Source: Lentzea flava
GTDB lineage: Bacteria; Actinomycetota; Actinomycetes; Mycobacteriales; Pseudonocardiaceae
Assembly: GCF_014648475.1 (NCBI RefSeq)
Contig: NZ_BMRE01000001.1
Span: 778,361 to 842,360, forward strand
DNA length: 64,000 nt
Direction of reading: 5' to 3'
A model generated the notes under the pieces. It did no database searches. It was not told the DNA's origin and saw only the letters and a program-made list of their open reading frames with translations. Made by a program: the position numbers and the translations under genes. Shown in pieces: positions 55,258 to 63,955 of this stretch. Each line of letters begins with the position of its first letter. Position 1 is the stretch's first letter.

Positions 55258-55425
55258 GCGGCAACCTCTCGCCGGGACGCACGACCGTCACACGGGCTGG
55301 CTGCTCAACCCGACACGACCGTAGCGCAGTACATGTGTGAGTGCGGTCTCGCGGGCGAGGCATCGCCGATCGGGCCACATGTTCCCTCGGATGGACCACA
55401 GGGTGCGAGCGTAGGATCGGGCGTC

Positions 55426-56247
55426 ATGCGCACGTCCGGTGTCACCGACGTCGTCGTCGGGCTGAACCCGAACGACCACCTCTGCTGGCCCTTCGACGAC
55501 TTCGCCGAGTTCCGCGCGCGGGCGGCGGAGTTCCTCGCCGACGGCCTTCAGCTCGGTCAGCGCGCCTGTTACGTGGCACGCGGTGACGACCTCGCCACGC
55601 ATCTGGAGGCGGAGCCCGTGCTCGCCGAGGCGGTGCGGGACGGCAGGGTCGACGTGGTCTCGCTGGAGTCGCGCTACCGCACCAGCACCACCGTCACGCC
55701 GGAGGAGCAGGTCGAGGCGTACGCCGAGGCGACGCGCGCGGCGGTCCGGGACGGCTTCACCGGGTTGCGGGTGGCGGCGGACGCGACGGCTCTGGTGCTC
55801 TCGCCGGGCTCGCTCGACGCGTTCTGCCGCTACGAGCACCTCATCGACCGGTACATGACCACGGAACCGTTCTCCGCCATGTGCGCCTACCACCGCGCGG
55901 AGCTGTCCGAGCCGGCGATCGCGCGGCTGAGCTCCCTGCACCCGGTCAACAACGCCCGGTGCGCGCCGTTCCGCCTGCACGCCACCGAGGACGGCATCGC
56001 GTTGCACGGTGAGGTCGACGGCGTGAGCCGCGAGCTGCTGTCGCTGGCGCTGCGGAACACCGCCCCCAACCAGGGCGCGCTCCGCGTCGACGCCACCGGT
56101 CTGCGGTTCATCGACCACCACGGCCTGCTGGCGCTGCACGGGTACGCGCGGGCGAACGCGGCCACGCTCGTGCTCCGCTCGCAGAGGTCCTCGCTGGCGC
56201 GCCTGGTGTCGTTGCTCGAGCTCGACGACGTGGAGTGCGTCCGATGA
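55426..56247 (+). CDS. MEDS-STAS signalling protein
   Basis: A 273-residue fusion of a MEDS sensor domain (about 12-175: NPNDHLCWPFDDFAEFRARA, GQRACYVARGD, GLRVAADATALVLSPGSLDA, RYEHLIDRYMTTEPFSAMCAY) and a C-terminal STAS-like domain (about 185-270: GALRVDATGLRFIDHHGLLAL). It overlaps the next gene (ATGA), which has a MEDS domain with a kinase-like ATPase. The pair is read divergently from the STAS-phosphatase pair, giving a compact partner-switch module. Confidence 0.85.
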   Translation: MRTSGVTDVVVGLNPNDHLCWPFDDFAEFRARAAEFLADGLQLGQRACYVARGDDLATHLEAEPVLAEAVRDGRVDVVSLESRYRTSTTVTPEEQVEAYAEATRAAVRDGFTGLRVAADATALVLSPGSLDAFCRYEHLIDRYMTTEPFSAMCAYHRAELSEPAIARLSSLHPVNNARCAPFRLHATEDGIALHGEVDGVSRELLSLALRNTAPNQGALRVDATGLRFIDHHGLLALHGYARANAATLVLRSQRSSLARLVSLLELDDVECVR

Positions 56248-57170
56248 CGGGCTTCTACCACGAGACGGCGTTCTACGACTCGGACGACGACTTCCTGACG
56301 ATCGCGGTGCCGTTCGTCGAAGGCGGTCTACGCGCAGGTCAGCCCACCCTCATCGCGTGCGCGGAGAAGAACACGACCCTGCTGCGCGAGGCACTCGCCG
56401 ACGACAGCGCGGTCACGTACCTGCCGGGTGCCGACCAGTACGCCCGCCCTGCGGACGCGATCGCGAGCTACCGCGACATCTTCGGCGGTCTCGCCAAGGA
56501 CGGCGCGACCCAGATCCGCACGGTCGGCGACGTCCCGCACCCCGGCTTCGGCGTGCCCTGGGACTGGTGGGGCCGGTACGAGAACGCGGTCAACCAGGCG
56601 TACGCCGAGTTCCCGCTGTGGGGCCTGTGCCCGAACGACACCAGGATCACGCCGGCGGAGGTGCTCGCCGACGTCGCTCGCACCCACGAGTACGTCGCGA
56701 CGACGGCGGGCGACCACCTGCCCAACCCCGGCTTCGGCACCGGCCTGCCGCTCAGCGTTCCCGTGCCGGACGTGCTCGAACAGGGCACGCCGCTGGTCGT
56801 CCTGGTCGACCCGACGCCCGCGGCGGTGCGCGAGGCGGTGAGCGCGTCGATCAGGGGCACCCGGCTCAGCGAGGACGACGCGCACGACGCCGTGTACGCG
56901 GCCAGCGAGATCGTCACGAACGGCCTGAGCCACGGCGTCGCCCCGGTCCGGTTCCGGCTGTGGGCGGACGACTCGCGCGTGGTGGTGGCGGTGACCGACC
57001 AGGGACCGGGCCCGGCGGACCCGATGGCCGGTCTCATGCCGACCACCGCGACCCGGTCAGCGGGCCTGGGGCTGTGGATCCTGCACCGCACGTGCGACTA
57101 CGTGTCGATGGGTCGCGACGAGGACGGGTTCACGGTCCGGGTGAGCGTCGGCGGTTCCGGCCACACGTAA
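56244..57170 (+). CDS. MEDS domain with HATPase (anti-sigma kinase-like)
   Basis: A 308-residue protein: N-terminal MEDS domain (FYHETAFYDSDDDFLTIAVP, GQPTLIACAEKNTTLLREAL, WGRYENAVNQAYAEFPLWGL) and C-terminal GHKL ATPase of RsbW type (AVYAASEIVTNGLSHG as N box, VVAVTDQGPGPADPMAG as G1, GLGLWILHRTCDYV as G2). It probably phosphorylates STAS partners encoded alongside. The 3' end overlaps the convergent gene by 73 bases. Confidence 0.9.
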   Translation: MTGFYHETAFYDSDDDFLTIAVPFVEGGLRAGQPTLIACAEKNTTLLREALADDSAVTYLPGADQYARPADAIASYRDIFGGLAKDGATQIRTVGDVPHPGFGVPWDWWGRYENAVNQAYAEFPLWGLCPNDTRITPAEVLADVARTHEYVATTAGDHLPNPGFGTGLPLSVPVPDVLEQGTPLVVLVDPTPAAVREAVSASIRGTRLSEDDAHDAVYAASEIVTNGLSHGVAPVRFRLWADDSRVVVAVTDQGPGPADPMAGLMPTTATRSAGLGLWILHRTCDYVSMGRDEDGFTVRVSVGGSGHT

Positions 57171-57604
57171 GGCAGATCGTCCGGCACGTCCGGGAAGTAC
57201 CGCCGGTAGTGCCCGGGATCCTTGCGCACCAACGCGGACCGGTGGCTGCGGTGCACCGCCTCGTCGCCCAGCCATTCCGGCAGCTCCCCCGCCGCGGCCA
57301 GCTCGTCCTGGGTGCGCACGACCGCGATGCCCTTGGCCCGCACCAGATCCGACCGCATGGTGACCTCGCACGTGTCGGCGAACCCCGCGGCCCGCCACAC
57401 GGCGCAGATCTCCAGCCCGTACCGCACGAGCGCTTCCTCGCACCCCGTCCACATCTTCACCGCCGGGTGGTGCCGCCAGCCGTGGCCCGGCACCACCAGC
57501 GCGCGGTGCACCTGCAGCGTCTCGACGCGTTGCCTGCCGAGCCGCCGCTGGTCCAGCACCCGGGCCGTCGCGGCGAAGTCCGGGTACGGCAGGAACGTCT
57601 GCAT
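57098..57604 (-). CDS. MSMEG_6728-like (pyrimidine dimer glycosylase-related) protein
   Basis: A 168-residue protein that resembles the MSMEG_6728/T4 endonuclease V-related family: MQTFLPYPDFAATARVLDQR, RRLGRQRVETLQVHRAL and WRHHPAVKMWTGCEEALVRY are typical. Members are annotated as pyrimidine dimer DNA glycosylases, but direct proof for this branch is thin. ATG 57604 abuts the upstream stop at 57605. The last 24 codons overlap the convergent MEDS-ATPase gene. Confidence 0.8.
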   Translation of the reverse strand: MQTFLPYPDFAATARVLDQRRLGRQRVETLQVHRALVVPGHGWRHHPAVKMWTGCEEALVRYGLEICAVWRAAGFADTCEVTMRSDLVRAKGIAVVRTQDELAAAGELPEWLGDEAVHRSHRSALVRKDPGHYRRYFPDVPDDLPYVWPEPPTLTRTVNPSSSRPIDT

Positions 57605-58054
57605 CTACAGCACGTACCGCGCCGCCTGCGCGGCCCGTTCCTTGTCGACGTGCACCTCGTACCGCTGCGCCTGCAGCGTCATCACGCTGGAGAAGTCGCG
57701 CTGCCCGCGGGTGCTCCAGTGCGCGACGAATCCGAAGACAGCGCCCCAGAACGCGCCGATCACCAGGCTGATCAACAGCAGCCAGAGCCACGCCGCACCG
57801 GCGGTGAACAGGCCGAACAGCAGCCCGACCAGCACACCGAACCACGCTCCGCTGGCCGCGCCCATGGCTGCCGCCCTGCCCCGCGTCATGCGGCCGGTCA
57901 CCTGTTCGACGGTCCGGACGCCCTCGCCGACGATCCGCACGCTCTCGACCGGGAAGCCGTCGTCCGACATCCGGTCGACGAGCCGCTGGGCCTCCAGGTA
58001 GTCGGAGAAGCTCGCCAGCAGGCTCGACTCGGTCACCCTCTGCTCCATGTCCAC
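57605..58054 (-). CDS. General stress protein with glycine-zipper membrane region
   Basis: A 149-residue protein of the general-stress-protein 17M-like type: an N-terminal soluble alpha/beta part (LLASFSDYLEAQRLVDRMSD, VRIVGEGVRTVEQVTGRMTR), a Gly-rich hydrophobic middle of two segments (GAWFGVLVGLLFGLFTAGAA, LISLVIGAFWGAVFGFVAH) and a C-terminal strand (RYEVHVDKERAAQAARYVL). GTG 58054 or ATG 58048 may be the start. A good sigma-B-type promoter lies just upstream. Confidence 0.75.
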   Translation of the reverse strand: MDMEQRVTESSLLASFSDYLEAQRLVDRMSDDGFPVESVRIVGEGVRTVEQVTGRMTRGRAAAMGAASGAWFGVLVGLLFGLFTAGAAWLWLLLISLVIGAFWGAVFGFVAHWSTRGQRDFSSVMTLQAQRYEVHVDKERAAQAARYVL

Positions 58055-58063
58055 ACCGAACGG

Positions 58064-58088
58064 CTACCCGCGCGCACGACGCGCAAAC
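58064..58088 (-). promoter_or_regulatory. Sigma-B-type promoter before stress protein gene
   Basis: Read on the minus strand, GTTT (58088-58085), 15 bases, GGGTAG (58069-58064) is a strong match to the sigma-B/sigma-F pattern. The -10 is 10 bases from the GTG start and 16 from ATG 58048, so the leader is very short or ATG 58048 is used. It lies inside the end of the DUF2243 gene. Confidence 0.55.
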
Positions 58089-58473
58089 AGGAAGCCGATC
58101 ATCAGCAGCACCGCCCCGGACGCGAGAAAGCCCAGGTCGTAGGCCAGCTGATCGGGTCCGGGCCGGACGTGGTGAAGGCCGAGGACCTGGTGGTCGACGA
58201 CTCCTTCGACCAGGTTGAACACGCCCCACCCGGCGAGGATCCCGCCCAGCAGCACCCGTTCGGGCAGCGGGGCACGCCGGTTCAGCAGCGCCACCCCGAC
58301 GAGCACGATGACCAGGCACAAAAGGTGGAACAGCCCGTCACCGACCATCATCAGCCGCATGTCCTCGCTCGGGTACCACCCGGACAACAGGTGGTGCCAG
58401 CCGAGCAGCTGGTGCGCCACGATCCCGTCGAGGAACCCGCCGATCCCGATCCCCAGCACCAGCGCCGCGATCA

Positions 58474-58474
<1 letters not shown>
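58064..58474 (-). CDS. DUF2243 membrane protein
   Basis: A 136-residue four-helix membrane protein with the DUF2243 signature GGFLDGIVAHQLLGWHHLLS and a similar second half (GVVDHQVLGLHHV), i.e. an internal repeat with His-rich loops that might bind metal or haem. ATG 58474 shares one base with the Nramp gene stop (TGATG). Its coupling to a manganese transporter and manganese catalase is noteworthy. Confidence 0.85.
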
Positions 58475-59688
<1,214 letters not shown>

Positions 59689-59702
59689 CTCCCACATCCT
59701 CC

Positions 59703-60566
59703 TCAGGTGAGCTTGCGGATCGCCTTCTCGATCAGCCCGAGGTTCGCGGGGCTGGTGGCGTAGAGCAGCGGATCGGGTTTGGGCGCCGATCCCTTGTCGC
59801 CCAGCGGTTCCGGGTTCATCACGTAGGAGAACTCGTGCACGCCGTCCGGTGCGGTGCCGGACGCCCAGCCGCCCTCGGCGCCCGCGGGCCCGTCGGAGTT
59901 GTGCCAGATCGTGCCCGCGTGCTCGGCGTACTCCTCGTCGAACAGCGCGCTCGGCGAGATCGGGCCTTCCAGGCCGTCCTCCTGCAGCTCCTCGATCGCG
60001 GCGAGCCACATGTTCTGGTGCGCCGTGTCGCGGGCGAGGTTGAACTTCAGCATGTCGCGCACACCGGTGTCGTCGGTCATGTTGTACAGCCGGGCGGTCT
60101 GCAGCCTGCCCTGTGCCTCCGCCGCGACGTTGGCGCGGAAGTCGGCCATCAGGTTGCCGCTCGCGACGATGTAGCGGCCGTTCCACGGAACGCCGTTGCT
60201 GTCGGACAGCGTGGGCCCGCCGCCGCTCACGATCACCTGCTGCGGGTCCATCCCGCCGATCACCGCGGCCACGACCGGGTCGTCGGCCACCGCTGAGGCG
60301 GTCACCTCGGACGGCGCGTTGTCGAGCAGGCGCGCGACCATCGTCGCGAGCATCTCGACGTGGCCGATCTCCTCGGTGGCCACGTCCATGATCAGGTCCT
60401 TGTACTTGCCCTCCATCCGGCAGTTCCAGCCCTGGAGCAGGTACTGCATCGTCACCGTCATCTCGCCGTACGCGCCGCCGATGAGCTCCTGGAGCTTGCG
60501 GGCGTAGTGCGCGTCCGGGCGGTCTGGTTTCGCCTCGAACTGCAACCTGCTGGTGTGCAGGAACAT
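59703..60566 (-). CDS. Manganese catalase
   Basis: A 287-residue non-haem catalase that dismutates hydrogen peroxide. The four-helix bundle di-manganese ligands are visible as Glu35 (GAYGEMTVTMQYL), Glu66 and His69 (ATEEIGHVEM), Glu150 (NVAAEAQGR) and His183 (ARDTAHQNMW). Start MFLHTSRLQFEAKPDRPDAH and size are family-typical. GGGAGGCGAG precedes ATG 60566. First gene of a metal-oxidative stress operon. Confidence 0.95.
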   Translation of the reverse strand: MFLHTSRLQFEAKPDRPDAHYARKLQELIGGAYGEMTVTMQYLLQGWNCRMEGKYKDLIMDVATEEIGHVEMLATMVARLLDNAPSEVTASAVADDPVVAAVIGGMDPQQVIVSGGGPTLSDSNGVPWNGRYIVASGNLMADFRANVAAEAQGRLQTARLYNMTDDTGVRDMLKFNLARDTAHQNMWLAAIEELQEDGLEGPISPSALFDEEYAEHAGTIWHNSDGPAGAEGGWASGTAPDGVHEFSYVMNPEPLGDKGSAPKPDPLLYATSPANLGLIEKAIRKLT

Positions 60567-60733
60567 CTCGCCTCCCTGGCTCGGGGTTCACCGCGAAGCT
60601 AGGCAGCGCCCGTGACCCGGACGGCTCGGCGCGGCCACGCGCACGACACGGCCGCGTCACCGCCGCTGGTCAGGACGGAGCAATTTCGCCGGGAAGGTGT
60701 GTGAGCCCGCAACTACCGGGCACTCGGGCAACC

Positions 60734-61411
60734 ATGACGCGGTTGCACATCCAGCTGCTCGGCGGCTTCCGGTTGGACTGCGACCGGGTACCTGTCCACG
60801 TCGTGCCCGGTGCGCGCAGGCTGCTGGCGCTGCTCGCGTTGCGCGACTCACCGGTGCCGCGGCCGGTCGCCGCCGCGCTGCTCTGGCCGGACACGACCGA
60901 ACGCAGGGCGGGCGCGTGCCTGCGGTCGTCGTTGTGGCGGCTGGTCAAACCCTCGACGCCACTGGTCGTGGTCACCGAGGACACGCTGGTGCTGGGCGCC
61001 GACGTCGAGGTCGACTTCCGGCGCGCGTGCGCGTTCGCCGCGGCGCCCGGTGCCAGCCCCGAGGCGGTGACGATGCTGAAGGCGGACCTGCTGCCCGGCT
61101 GGTGGCAACCGTGGGTGCAGGCCGAGCGCGACTGGTGGCGGCAGGCCCGGCTGCGCGCGCTGGAGGTGCTCAGCGACAGGTTCCGCTCGTGCGGAGATCA
61201 TCACCACGCGCATCAGGCCGCGCTCGCCGCCGTGCAGACCGACCCGCTGCGGGAGAGCGCGCACCGCACGCTCGTCGAGCTGCACCTGGCCGACGGCAAC
61301 CCGGCGCAGGCCGTGCGCCAGTACCAGAGCTACCGCGCCCGGCTGCGCGCGGAGCTGGGCCTGGAACCGTCGAGGCACATCCACGAGCTCGTGCGGACTC
61401 TGCTGCGGTGA
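60734..61411 (+). CDS. Short BTAD/SARP-type regulator
   Basis: A 225-residue protein consisting only of a winged-helix DNA-binding domain (LHIQLLGGFRLDCDRVPVHV, RRLLALLALRDSPVPRPVAA) and a bacterial transcriptional activator domain of TPR type (QAALAAVQTDPLRESAHRTL, QYQSYRARLRAELGLEPS). This is the minimal SARP layout. ATG 60734 gives the usual start; GTG 60701 is possible. It may act on the decarboxylase gene 36 bases downstream or on the divergent catalase operon. Confidence 0.85.
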   Translation: MTRLHIQLLGGFRLDCDRVPVHVVPGARRLLALLALRDSPVPRPVAAALLWPDTTERRAGACLRSSLWRLVKPSTPLVVVTEDTLVLGADVEVDFRRACAFAAAPGASPEAVTMLKADLLPGWWQPWVQAERDWWRQARLRALEVLSDRFRSCGDHHHAHQAALAAVQTDPLRESAHRTLVELHLADGNPAQAVRQYQSYRARLRAELGLEPSRHIHELVRTLLR

Positions 61412-61447
61412 GGTTCGAGGAGCCTCGGTCCTGGCTACTCCACGACC

Positions 61448-62920
61448 ATGGACCACAGCAGAGCACCGGTGCTGGAAGCGTTGCAGGAGTATCGCGAACG
61501 CGGCTACGTCCCGTTCACCCCGCCCGGCCACCGGCAGGGCAGGGGCGTCGACCCCAGGGTTCTCGACGTGCTGGGCAGAGAGGTGTTCGAGGCCGACGTG
61601 ATCGCGCTCAACGGCCTCGACGACAGGCTCATGCGCGGCGGCGTGATCGAGCACGCGCAGGAGCTGATGGCGCACGCGGTCAACGCCGAGCACGCGTTCT
61701 TCTCGACGTGCGGCAGCTCGTTGTCGGTCAAGAGCGCCATGCTCTCGGTCGCGGGGCCGCACGAGAAGCTCATCGTGCCGCGGCACGCGCACAAGTCCGT
61801 GGTGTCGGGCCTGATCCTGAGCGGTGTCTGTCCTGTGTGGATCAGTCCGAACTGGGACGCCGAACGGCACCTGGCCCACCCGCCGGGCGCGGACCGGGTG
61901 CGCGAGCTGTTCGAGGCCGAACCGGAGGCCAAGGGCATGCTGCTGGTCACGCCGACCGACTACGGGACGTGCGGTGACATCCAGGAGATCGCCGACGTGT
62001 GCCACGAGTTCGGCAAGCCGTTGATCGTGGACGAGGCGTGGGGCGCGCATCTGCCGTTCCACAAGGACCTGCCGCCGTGGGGCATGGACGCGGGCGCCGA
62101 CGTGGTCGTGACGAGCGTCCACAAGTCCGGTGCCGCGGTGGAGCAGAGCTCGGTGTTCCACCTGCAGGGCGACCTCGTGGATCCGAAGGTGCTCAAGGGC
62201 CGTGAGGACCTGCTCGGCACGACCAGCCCGACCTCGCTCGTCTACGCGACGCTCGACGGGTGGCGCCGCCAGATGGTGCAGCACGGCGAGCTGCTGCTGA
62301 CCGCCGCGCTGGCACTGGCCGAGTCGGTCCGGCAGGCCGTCGAGGAGCTGCCGGGACTGCACGTGATGGAGTTCGGCGACCTCGTGCACTCGTTCGACCC
62401 GCTGAAGATCGTCATCGACGTGTCAGGGCTGGACATCAGCGGCTACCAGGCGACCGACTGGCTGCGCGAGCACCAGCGCGTCACGCTCGGGCTGTCCGAC
62501 CACCGGCGCGTCGTCGCCCAGTTCACCCACGCCGACGACCACCGCTCGGCGCAGAAGCTCGTCGAGGCGTTGCGCGCGTTGACCGAGGCCGACCTGCCCT
62601 CACCCAAGCCGGTCGACCTGCCGTCACCGGACGAGCTGCAGCTGGAGACGGCGATGCTGCCGCGCGACGCGTTCTTCGCGGAGGTCGAGCAGGTGCCGGC
62701 GCAGCGGGCGGCCGGGCGGATCGCCGCCGAGATGATCACGCCCTACCCGCCGGGTGCGCCGGCCGTGCTGCCCGGTGAGGTCATCACCGACGACGTGCTG
62801 GACTACGTGCGCAGCGGACTGGCCGCCGGGATGCAGCTGCCGGATCCGGCGGACCCGGAGCTGGGCACCGTGCGGGTGGTCAGCTCCCGCGCCCGGTCTT
62901 CTGCTGCAACCGGTCGATGA
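61448..62920 (+). CDS. Orn/Lys/Arg decarboxylase family PLP enzyme
   Basis: A 490-residue fold-type I decarboxylase of the short SpeA/CadA-like class without wing domain. YVPFTPPGHRQGRGVDP is the substrate-binding entry, STCGSSLSVKSAML the PLP-phosphate site, VDEAWGAHLPFH the PLP Asp, and Lys226 in SVHKSGA the Schiff-base lysine. The product is probably cadaverine, putrescine or agmatine; specificity is not readable. It could support acid or oxidative stress. The last 14 codons overlap convergent DUF3072. Confidence 0.9.
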   Translation: MDHSRAPVLEALQEYRERGYVPFTPPGHRQGRGVDPRVLDVLGREVFEADVIALNGLDDRLMRGGVIEHAQELMAHAVNAEHAFFSTCGSSLSVKSAMLSVAGPHEKLIVPRHAHKSVVSGLILSGVCPVWISPNWDAERHLAHPPGADRVRELFEAEPEAKGMLLVTPTDYGTCGDIQEIADVCHEFGKPLIVDEAWGAHLPFHKDLPPWGMDAGADVVVTSVHKSGAAVEQSSVFHLQGDLVDPKVLKGREDLLGTTSPTSLVYATLDGWRRQMVQHGELLLTAALALAESVRQAVEELPGLHVMEFGDLVHSFDPLKIVIDVSGLDISGYQATDWLREHQRVTLGLSDHRRVVAQFTHADDHRSAQKLVEALRALTEADLPSPKPVDLPSPDELQLETAMLPRDAFFAEVEQVPAQRAAGRIAAEMITPYPPGAPAVLPGEVITDDVLDYVRSGLAAGMQLPDPADPELGTVRVVSSRARSSAATGR

Positions 62921-63068
62921 GCTGGGAGGCCTCCACCTTGGTGAGGTCGTCCGGCACCTCCTCGCCCGCTTCCTGGGCGAGTGTGTGCAGGTAGGACTCC
63001 TGGGGGCCGGTCATCGGCTCGTCACCGGTCGTCCAGTCCCGAGGATCCTTCTCCGGCGTGCGGTTCAC
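62880..63068 (-). CDS. DUF3072 family small protein
   Basis: A 62-residue hydrophilic protein with the DUF3072 core PMTGPQESYLHTLAQEAGEE and LTKVEASQLIDRLQQKTG, which resembles a SAP-like or Lsr2-tail helix pair. Function unknown. GTG 63068 follows AAGGGGAC. A perfect LexA-type box lies 17 bases upstream, suggesting DNA-damage control. Confidence 0.85.
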   Translation of the reverse strand: MNRTPEKDPRDWTTGDEPMTGPQESYLHTLAQEAGEEVPDDLTKVEASQLIDRLQQKTGRGS

Positions 63069-63084
63069 GGTCGTCCCCTTTCAC

Positions 63085-63100
63085 TCGAACGCACGTTCGA
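63085..63100. promoter_or_regulatory. LexA/SOS box before DUF3072 gene
   Basis: TCGAACGCACGTTCGA is an exact match to the actinobacterial SOS box TCGAAC-N4-GTTCGA and is part of an 18-base inverted repeat (8-base arms, 63084-63101). A GGGTAT -10-like element on the minus strand (63107-63102) lies directly upstream, so LexA would cover the transcription start. Confidence 0.82.
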
Positions 63101-63121
63101 GATACCCGGGACGGCCGGGAA

Positions 63122-63451
63122 TCATGCGCGCAACGTGACGTCACCGGGCTGGGACGGACTCGGCACGACCATCGGCCGCCGCACGCGGGCCAGCAGGCGG
63201 TGGGCGACGGTCAGCAGCGTCCGCGCCTCCATCCGCTCGCTGTAGGAGAAGTGCTCGTCCGCGGCCTCGACACAGGCGAGGACCTGGGCGGGAACAGCGG
63301 TGTCGGTCGCCGCGCAGTCGGCCAGCGCCTCGCTCAGGTACTTGCGGGCCTCGTCGGCCTCGATGTTGGTCAGGGCTGTGCAGACGGCGTTGTCCAGCTT
63401 CTCCAACGCGGTCACGTGCAGCTGTTGCAACGACATGTCGTCGATGGTCAT
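63122..63451 (-). CDS. Hypothetical helical stress protein (109 aa)
   Basis: A 109-residue soluble, mostly helical protein (SLQQLHVTALEKLDNAVCTA, EADEARKYLSEALADCAATD, SYSERMEARTLLTVAHRLLA). No family is recognised. ATG 63451 follows GGAGGCGAG. A sigma-B-type promoter 55 bases upstream places it with the general stress genes. Confidence 0.7.
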   Translation of the reverse strand: MTIDDMSLQQLHVTALEKLDNAVCTALTNIEADEARKYLSEALADCAATDTAVPAQVLACVEAADEHFSYSERMEARTLLTVAHRLLARVRRPMVVPSPSQPGDVTLRA

Positions 63452-63505
63452 CTCTCGCCTCCACAGCCGAGTCCTCGCGCCGACTGCTTGACGCATCGGG
63501 ACCGA

Positions 63506-63530
63506 GTACCCGGTTCGAGCCCCCTCAAAC
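63506..63530 (-). promoter_or_regulatory. Sigma-B-type promoter before 109-aa gene
   Basis: On the minus strand GTTT (63530-63527), 15 bases, GGGTAC (63511-63506) matches the sigma-B/sigma-F pattern. It reads towards the gene starting at 63451, with a leader of about 45-50 bases. Confidence 0.6.
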
Positions 63531-63563
63531 CAGGACTTCACTCGCGGCGGTTACCGTGGCGGG

Positions 63564-63920
63564 ATGCGTGCGACCTGGCGTGAGAACAACGCGCGGCGGT
63601 GGATCGCCGAACTGTCCGACCGCATCGGAATGGCCGGATGGGCGGCGCTCGCCGTCACACCCGCGCTCGCGGCCGAGGTCGACCAGCACGGCGCGGCGGT
63701 GCGGGACATCCTGGTGCTCGGCGTCGAGGGCGCCGGCACGGTGGGCGCGGTCGTGCTGCTCGCCGCGTACGGCCGCGGGCTGCTCGACCACGCGGCCGAC
63801 CTGGAGTGGACCCCGACGTCGTGGCTCGGTGTCCGGCTGATGGCGATCTGTCAGCTGGCCCACGCGCACGACGCGAAGCCGCTCACCGCCGACGCGTACG
63901 CGCTCCCCGAGCTCACATGA
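63564..63920 (+). CDS. Hypothetical protein (118 aa)
   Basis: A 118-residue protein with no recognised domain. It starts MRATWRENNARRWIAELSDR and has two hydrophobic stretches (MAGWAALAVTPALAAEV, ILVLGVEGAGTVGAVVLLAAY) that are short for membrane spans, then a polar C terminus (AHAHDAKPLTADAYALPE). ATG 63564 has GGCGGG upstream. Divergent from the 109-aa stress gene. Confidence 0.55.
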   Translation: MRATWRENNARRWIAELSDRIGMAGWAALAVTPALAAEVDQHGAAVRDILVLGVEGAGTVGAVVLLAAYGRGLLDHAADLEWTPTSWLGVRLMAICQLAHAHDAKPLTADAYALPELT

Positions 63921-63937
63921 TGAAGGGCTCCTTCATC
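63919..63937 (+). terminator. Hairpin after the last gene (possible terminator)
   Basis: GATGAAGG-GCT-CCTTCATC is a perfect 8-base stem with a 3-base loop, its first bases overlapping the stop of the 118-aa gene. It has no U-run. It could end transcription or be a copy of a dispersed short palindrome. Confidence 0.5.
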
Positions 63938-63955
63938 CACCTGAGGTGTGAACCG

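Noticed and set aside
53689..55425. Long plus-strand frame leading into the MEDS-STAS gene
   Set aside because: It reads antisense through the PP2C and STAS genes; the real gene begins at ATG 55426 where the MEDS domain starts.
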